Part shown: piece by piece, positions 59,274 through 64,000 of the stretch
How positions within the stretch are numbered: position 1 is the first letter of the stretch
How the letters are laid out: each line of letters opens with the position of its first letter
Assembly (NCBI GenBank): GCA_021234535.1
Contig: CM037836.1
Location: 17,405,111 to 17,469,110 of the forward strand
Length of the DNA stretch: 64,000 nt
From: Stichopus chloronotus
Lineage: Eukaryota; Echinodermata; Holothuroidea; Aspidochirotida; Stichopodidae
Reading direction: 5' to 3'
Notes under the pieces: generated by a model
The model's input: the letters and a program-made list of their open reading frames with translations, nothing else
The model's database searches: none
Told to the model about the DNA's origin: nothing
Program-made: the position numbers and the translations under genes

Positions 59274-59331
59274 GATCTTACAGCTCTTTGACCATGGCCA
59301 CAAGAATTGCCCTGATACATGCCAAACAAAA
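59274..59331 (+). CDS. ZCCHC10: ZCCHC10, exon with start codon
   Basis: The acceptor TATTTTTTCTCAG (59261-59273) opens the exon; ATG is at 59294 (GACCATGG, strong context) and the GTAAGT donor starts at 59332. Coding part: MATRIALIHAKQ plus two bases. Human ZCCHC10 begins MATPMHRLIARRQAEA, so the start fits the family. The upstream 20 nt are in-frame open but lack an ATG and are taken as 5' UTR; the acceptor implies at least one upstream non-coding exon. The product is a small nuclear protein whose biochemical role is poorly defined. Confidence 0.9.
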
Positions 59332-59365
59332 GTAAGTTCTCATTTAAAACCAGATTCACTTATGA

Positions 59366-60166
<801 letters not shown>

Positions 60167-60413
60167 GATCAAAGGTTCCGAGAAAAACGATGATTCTGAT
60201 GATGGAGACGATGAGGACGACAAAGATTCAGATAAAGAATCTTCTTCCACGGCAGATTCATCTCCAGATTCCAGCAGCACATCTTCGGGTAGCAGCTCAG
60301 GTAGCAACAGTAGCAGTAGTAGCTCGAGTAGTAGCGACGACTCTTCGGATGATGACAGCTCATCTGATAGCTCATCGAGTGAAAGAAAGAAACCAAGAAA
60401 GAGAAGGAAAAAG
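60167..60413 (+). CDS. ZCCHC10: ZCCHC10, acidic/serine-rich exon
   Basis: The acceptor ends at 60166, and the donor AAAAAG|GTATGT begins at 60414. The 247 nt complete the split codon and read EIKGSEKNDDSDDGDDEDDK, DSDKESSSTADSSPDSSSTS, SGSSSGSNSSSSSSSSSDDS, SDDDSSSDSSSSERKKPRKR, RKK. This acidic-Ser tract followed by a basic tail is the known C-terminal layout of ZCCHC10 (human ends PPKKKKKK). Many SD/DS pairs are potential CK2 sites, and the basic tail may be a nuclear localisation signal (inference). The repetitive AGC/TCA coding creates long spurious frames on the other strand. If the donor were ignored, translation would end VC and stop at 60420-60422. Confidence 0.93.
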
Positions 60414-63400
60414 GTATGTTAACAGATATTAGTTGTGCAACCCCCCAACCTACCCTTGTTTTACCTTCTTCGAAATATTGTTGCAATCATGTTGTACCTC
60501 CTGAATGTACAGCATAAGATTGGGAATTTTATTCACAAATCTTGGGAGCTGAGTGATAATTCTTAGAATTCAAGTTCATTTTAAATCATATCTTTAGGAA
60601 ATATAGAATGTTTGTTTTGCTTTGTGTTTTGTCCTAGTAATTACTTTATTTTGTGGTGATGAAAACAGAACAAAACAGTCCCTGTGCAGCTCTCCACCAG
60701 ATGAGCCTTGAATGAATTTCATGGAAGAGTTTGAGTTGAAAGCAACCTAACAGCAGAGGTTCCTATCATAACACCCCATAATCACTGGAAATGCCATTGA
60801 AATTTGTTAAATTGTTCCTGTTTAAGCAGGATGTGCTGTTTGATGAAAGTTAAAAAATAAGCCTTTTTGTTAGTGTTCCATCTCTCTCTTCCATTCAACA
60901 ACAATCTGAAAACTTCCTTGCTATGTCTTTGGTTTTGATAATCGTAACCTTTGTAATCATGCATACGTGTGTGTGTATGTGGTTTCGTGTGTGTGTATGT
61001 CCATGACACCCTACCTTGTAAACACGATATATTAGGAAGCGATGCTTGTCCAGATCTCATATTTGGCTTGTTGGTGTGCCACATTAAGTAGAAGAACCCT
61101 ATTGTTCTGGTGGAGGTCAAAGGTCATTTGGGGTTAATAGGGTCAGATTGTGAAAACCTTGTAAACACAATGTCTCAAGAAGGGAAGCTTGGACAGATCT
61201 CATATTTGGTATGTAGGTGTAGCACATTAAGTTGGCGGATTTTATTGTTTTTGGTGGAGGTCAAAGGTCATTTGGGGTCAACAGGGGTCAAATTGTGAAA
61301 ACCTTTTAAACACGATATCTGAAGATGGGAAGCTTGGAAATGTGTCATATGTGGTATGTGCTGTAGTATGTAGGTGTACAACATTGAATACAAGAACCCT
61401 ATTGATTTTGGTGCAGGTCAATGGCCATTTGGGGTCATCAGGGGTCAAATTGTGAAAACCTTGTAGACATGACATTTCTAAAAAACAAAGCTTGCACATG
61501 GCTCATTTTTTTTTTTGTATCCTAATTACAAAATATAGCCCCCAAATCAAGATTTTGTGTATTTCCTAACCGTGGTACAAATATAATGGTGGACATGTTG
61601 GTGTGAAGTCCACCAAGAAGATAATGCACACCATGAAAGTATTTTCATGTACTCACTAGCACTCTGCTGCATTTAAATGCGCTAGTTACCCTCCTAATTG
61701 AGACCTCTGTTACTCAGCCATTTGCATGCATGCTGTGCATCGGTGAGTGACAAACCAGCTAAAGCACATACTGCAGGAGCTACAGTAGCACGAGAGCCCT
61801 TTTACCATATCCTGTGCATGTTTAGTCTAGATGTGTATTCCGACTGTTGTTATGTAAACGTCCATCCGAAAAATTCATTGACTCAGAAAAACTGAGACTG
61901 TTTACCCGTGGAATTATTTGGACTTATACAGTAAACCCTGCTTTACTTTCTGGAATGAGCGCAGCTTTCAGAATCATTCGTTCCGTGCAGTATATCAGCA
62001 GCGTAAGTTATTTTGCACCAAGTAGACCTTGGAATCATAGGACACTTTGTGTGGAAAATGAACGTGATGCCTAGAGCTCTCTACACACAGCTTTGGTATA
62101 CTTTAGGCTAGGCTAAGCTGGCCTAGGTATACAGGTAGCCATTTCCTTTGAGTCACCGTCTGGATTTCTTGCTGTCGTGAAGATTGCAGGTGAAAACTAT
62201 CCCGTCAGCATTTGACGTCAGTTAGTTCAGTGGGTCAAACTGGTAGATATTTGGGGGCAAAACGACTTCCACTTTGGTGCGAATTTGCAAGGGGGCAGAA
62301 TAATGGATGACCCGTCCTTTGCCTAGCACCAAACGAGGGTCCTGCCAATGAACACCTGGATTGTCCAGTCGACAATTATTACCCATTCCATTCAAATGAA
62401 TGCCTGTTGTAGGCCTAGATGCATTATTGTCCGTGCTGTGAAGTGAATTCCCATCGTTGACACGTGCATTTTGAGCGGATGGCACCGAATTATATTGCGG
62501 TACATTTGTGAACAGAATAATTTTGGAATTTTTTTAAGTCTGATGATTACTAGGATATAATGTAGTTAGCTCCTTCAGGAAGGTAAATGTGTTGTGTTCT
62601 AGCCTTTTTAGTCAATGTTTACCCTGCATTTGCATGACCATAATGTTAGTCAGAGAAATCTCAGTCCACCTAGAATCTTTAGGGCATTGACAGAAAAACT
62701 AAAACATTTGGATACATTTCACTCTTTATTCAGCCTTGATGCAGGTGTTACTTGAGGGTAGACATACATTTCATTCCTCTAAGTTGCATAACCGTAAATT
62801 CCAGGATAAGATTGCAAATTGTGACACTAGGCGGAGACCTATCATTATCCGATTGAACCCTACATTCCTCTTTCAATTTCATGACAGAGAAAGAATGTCG
62901 AATTTGCAAAGCAAAAGTAGAATTCAGATGACTTCTGCTTGTCAATTCTGCATTCATACTCATGCTAATTGACACCCAAGTAACATTAAAGCAGGCAGTC
63001 AACACAGCACGGGTGATCATGTATGTACAATGTGCATTCATGTGAATGGAATGGACATTCATTGTAAAACGTGCAATTACAGGCAATCATTAGTAGGACC
63101 ACCATACGATGTCTTAATGTTGCTGATGAAAAGTGTGTGAGAGGATATTTTGCTTTGCGGTACATATCTTTGAAGCCTAAACGGGCCCACAGAACATTGC
63201 AATTTTTTTGTAAACTAGACTATATTACATCTGTATGTGGAGTTAGCAAGCACGGATATCTCATCAAAAGAAAGAGAAAAAATCATGTGAACAAGTCACA
63301 GAAAACATAACTGATAGCCTGACATGATGATTAGTCTAACCATCTCGGACAAAATGACCATGGTGTGGTAATGTTTATAACTGTTTACAACTGTGAGACA

Positions 63401-63838
63401 TGTAGCCAGTCCTTTTGTGCACTTCTGAAAATGCAGGACTATCAGTACATCCTGCTTCTAGATCATGACACACGCTGGTGTAAGATTTGAATCTTATCGC
63501 TTCTTTTCTTTTCAAAACTAAGTAGCAATAAAAGTCAAATAAATTTGGCTTCATTGTTGTATCTTTGGTATCACTTTGTAAGTTGTTTTTGAGAACTGCA
63601 TCGGTGATTGTATTTTTTTTTAATTTAGGTACAAGAATTCATTGCTTAGTACTTACTTACCCCTGTCAAAATTAACTCTGCTACAATTATCAATGGTATT
63701 GTAGAGAAGTATATTGTTTTTCTGCTATTTTTGTCTATCTCCAGTGACCTGTGATAATTTTTTACTAGGTGATATTTTCAATGCTTCTTTATCAATCAAT
63801 TTCTTTGTATTGTTATTTTGATTGTTTTCTTGTTGCAG
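60414..63838 (+). other. ZCCHC10 intron 3 (3.4 kb)
   Basis: Holds an inverted copy of the TGACCT satellite with its TG/CA tail (60.97-61.5 kb). The rest shows no supportable exon. A minus-strand 87-codon frame at 62222-62485 (MPSAQNARVNDGNSLHSTDN to NIYQFDPLN) is the most protein-like part, but no family or splice sites were recognised. Confidence 0.75.
60960..61500 (-). repeat. inverted copy of the TGACCT satellite with TG tail
   Basis: Three to four units in reverse orientation: AGGTCAAAGGTCATTTGGGG at about 61116 and 61258, and a variant AGGTCAATGGCCATTTGGGG at about 61417, with AAACCTTxTAxACACxATxT between. The left end shows ACCTTGTAAACACGATAT and then a GTGTGTGTATG run, the mirror image of the CA-tailed ends at 2.3 and 21.85 kb. 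Confidence 0.9.
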
Positions 63839-64000
63839 ATGAAGTGAATGTTCCGTTTTTCACGGATTTGTTGATTGACTTACAGCAGCATTCCATGCCT
63901 GTGGTTTAACAAAAGAGATGGTTTTGCTATGGAAGGAAGACACATCAGTGTTCCATGCCAGTGAGCAGATGCAACAGGGAAGATGAAGAGGAGAAAGAAT
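63839..64000 (+). CDS. ZCCHC10: ZCCHC10, terminal exon (two codons, stop, 3' UTR)
   Basis: A good acceptor (TTTTCTTGTTGCAG, ending at 63838) is followed by ATG AAG TGA. Spliced to the previous exon (phase 0) this gives ...RRKKMK and a stop at 63845-63847, for a 147-residue protein. The remainder, 63848 onward, is 3' UTR running off the window; no AATAAA is seen before the edge. The basic end KKMK fits the family's lysine-rich tail. The exon is inferred from splice signals and ending only, so confidence is lower than for the other three. Confidence 0.65.

Noticed and set aside
62222..62485. 87-codon minus-strand frame in ZCCHC10 intron 3
   Set aside because: Reasonable composition, but no homology recognised and no promoter or splice signals; mentioned only in the intron entry.

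Overview
This is a stretch of animal nuclear genome: AT-rich, intron-rich, with no bacterial-style gene packing. Two protein-coding genes can be read from it with confidence. The first is the 5' half of a MEK1/2 MAP-kinase kinase gene (MAP2K1/2 orthologue). It lies on the minus strand, with five coding exons spread over about 44.6 kb, and the rest of the gene continues off the left edge. The second is a complete ZCCHC10 orthologue (CCHC zinc-knuckle, serine-rich nuclear protein), with four coding exons on the plus strand at the right edge. The exon/intron phases match vertebrate MAP2K1, and the repeat content (CR1/L2-like LINE fragments, TGACCT satellites, hAT-like MITEs) suggests an invertebrate deuterostome. 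An echinoderm, for example a sea cucumber, is my best guess. That assignment is inference, not proof.

Layout. 1-29.6 kb: MEK exons 5, 4, 3 and 2 (right-to-left transcription) separated by large introns. These introns carry a 145-bp tandem satellite (0.7-2.3 kb), a composite repeat block (20.9-22.4 kb) and, at 14.0-15.1 kb, a possible promoter-like cluster next to an unrecognised minus-strand reading frame. 29.6-44.5 kb: MEK intron 1, which holds a hAT-like MITE, a 6.8-kb inverted-repeat element full of TGTAACGTCCGCAAC-type motifs (31.13-37.98 kb) and a 427-bp tandem duplication. 44.5-45.5 kb: MEK start-codon exon, a probable 5' non-coding exon and the promoter zone, with a short divergent plus-strand frame. 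45.6-59.2 kb: intergenic and repeat-rich, with a decayed LINE inside an older repeat, a broken protein-like frame, a second LINE 3' end and a 31-bp palindromic micro-element. 59.2-64.0 kb: ZCCHC10.

The two genes are transcribed away from each other from a shared 14.6-kb interval. MEK relays RAF to ERK in the cytoplasm; ZCCHC10 is a small nuclear protein of poorly known role. Nothing here ties them functionally.

The most unusual object is the 6.8-kb element in MEK intron 1. It has matching GGGGCATTCCA termini, TCAA on both sides, and at least 15 copies of a CpG-rich motif in two flavours: a CCC type near the ends and an AAC type inside. No recognisable transposase frame remains. The second is the 145-bp satellite, each unit of which is built around consecutive nuclear-receptor half-sites (DR4-DR4-DR1).
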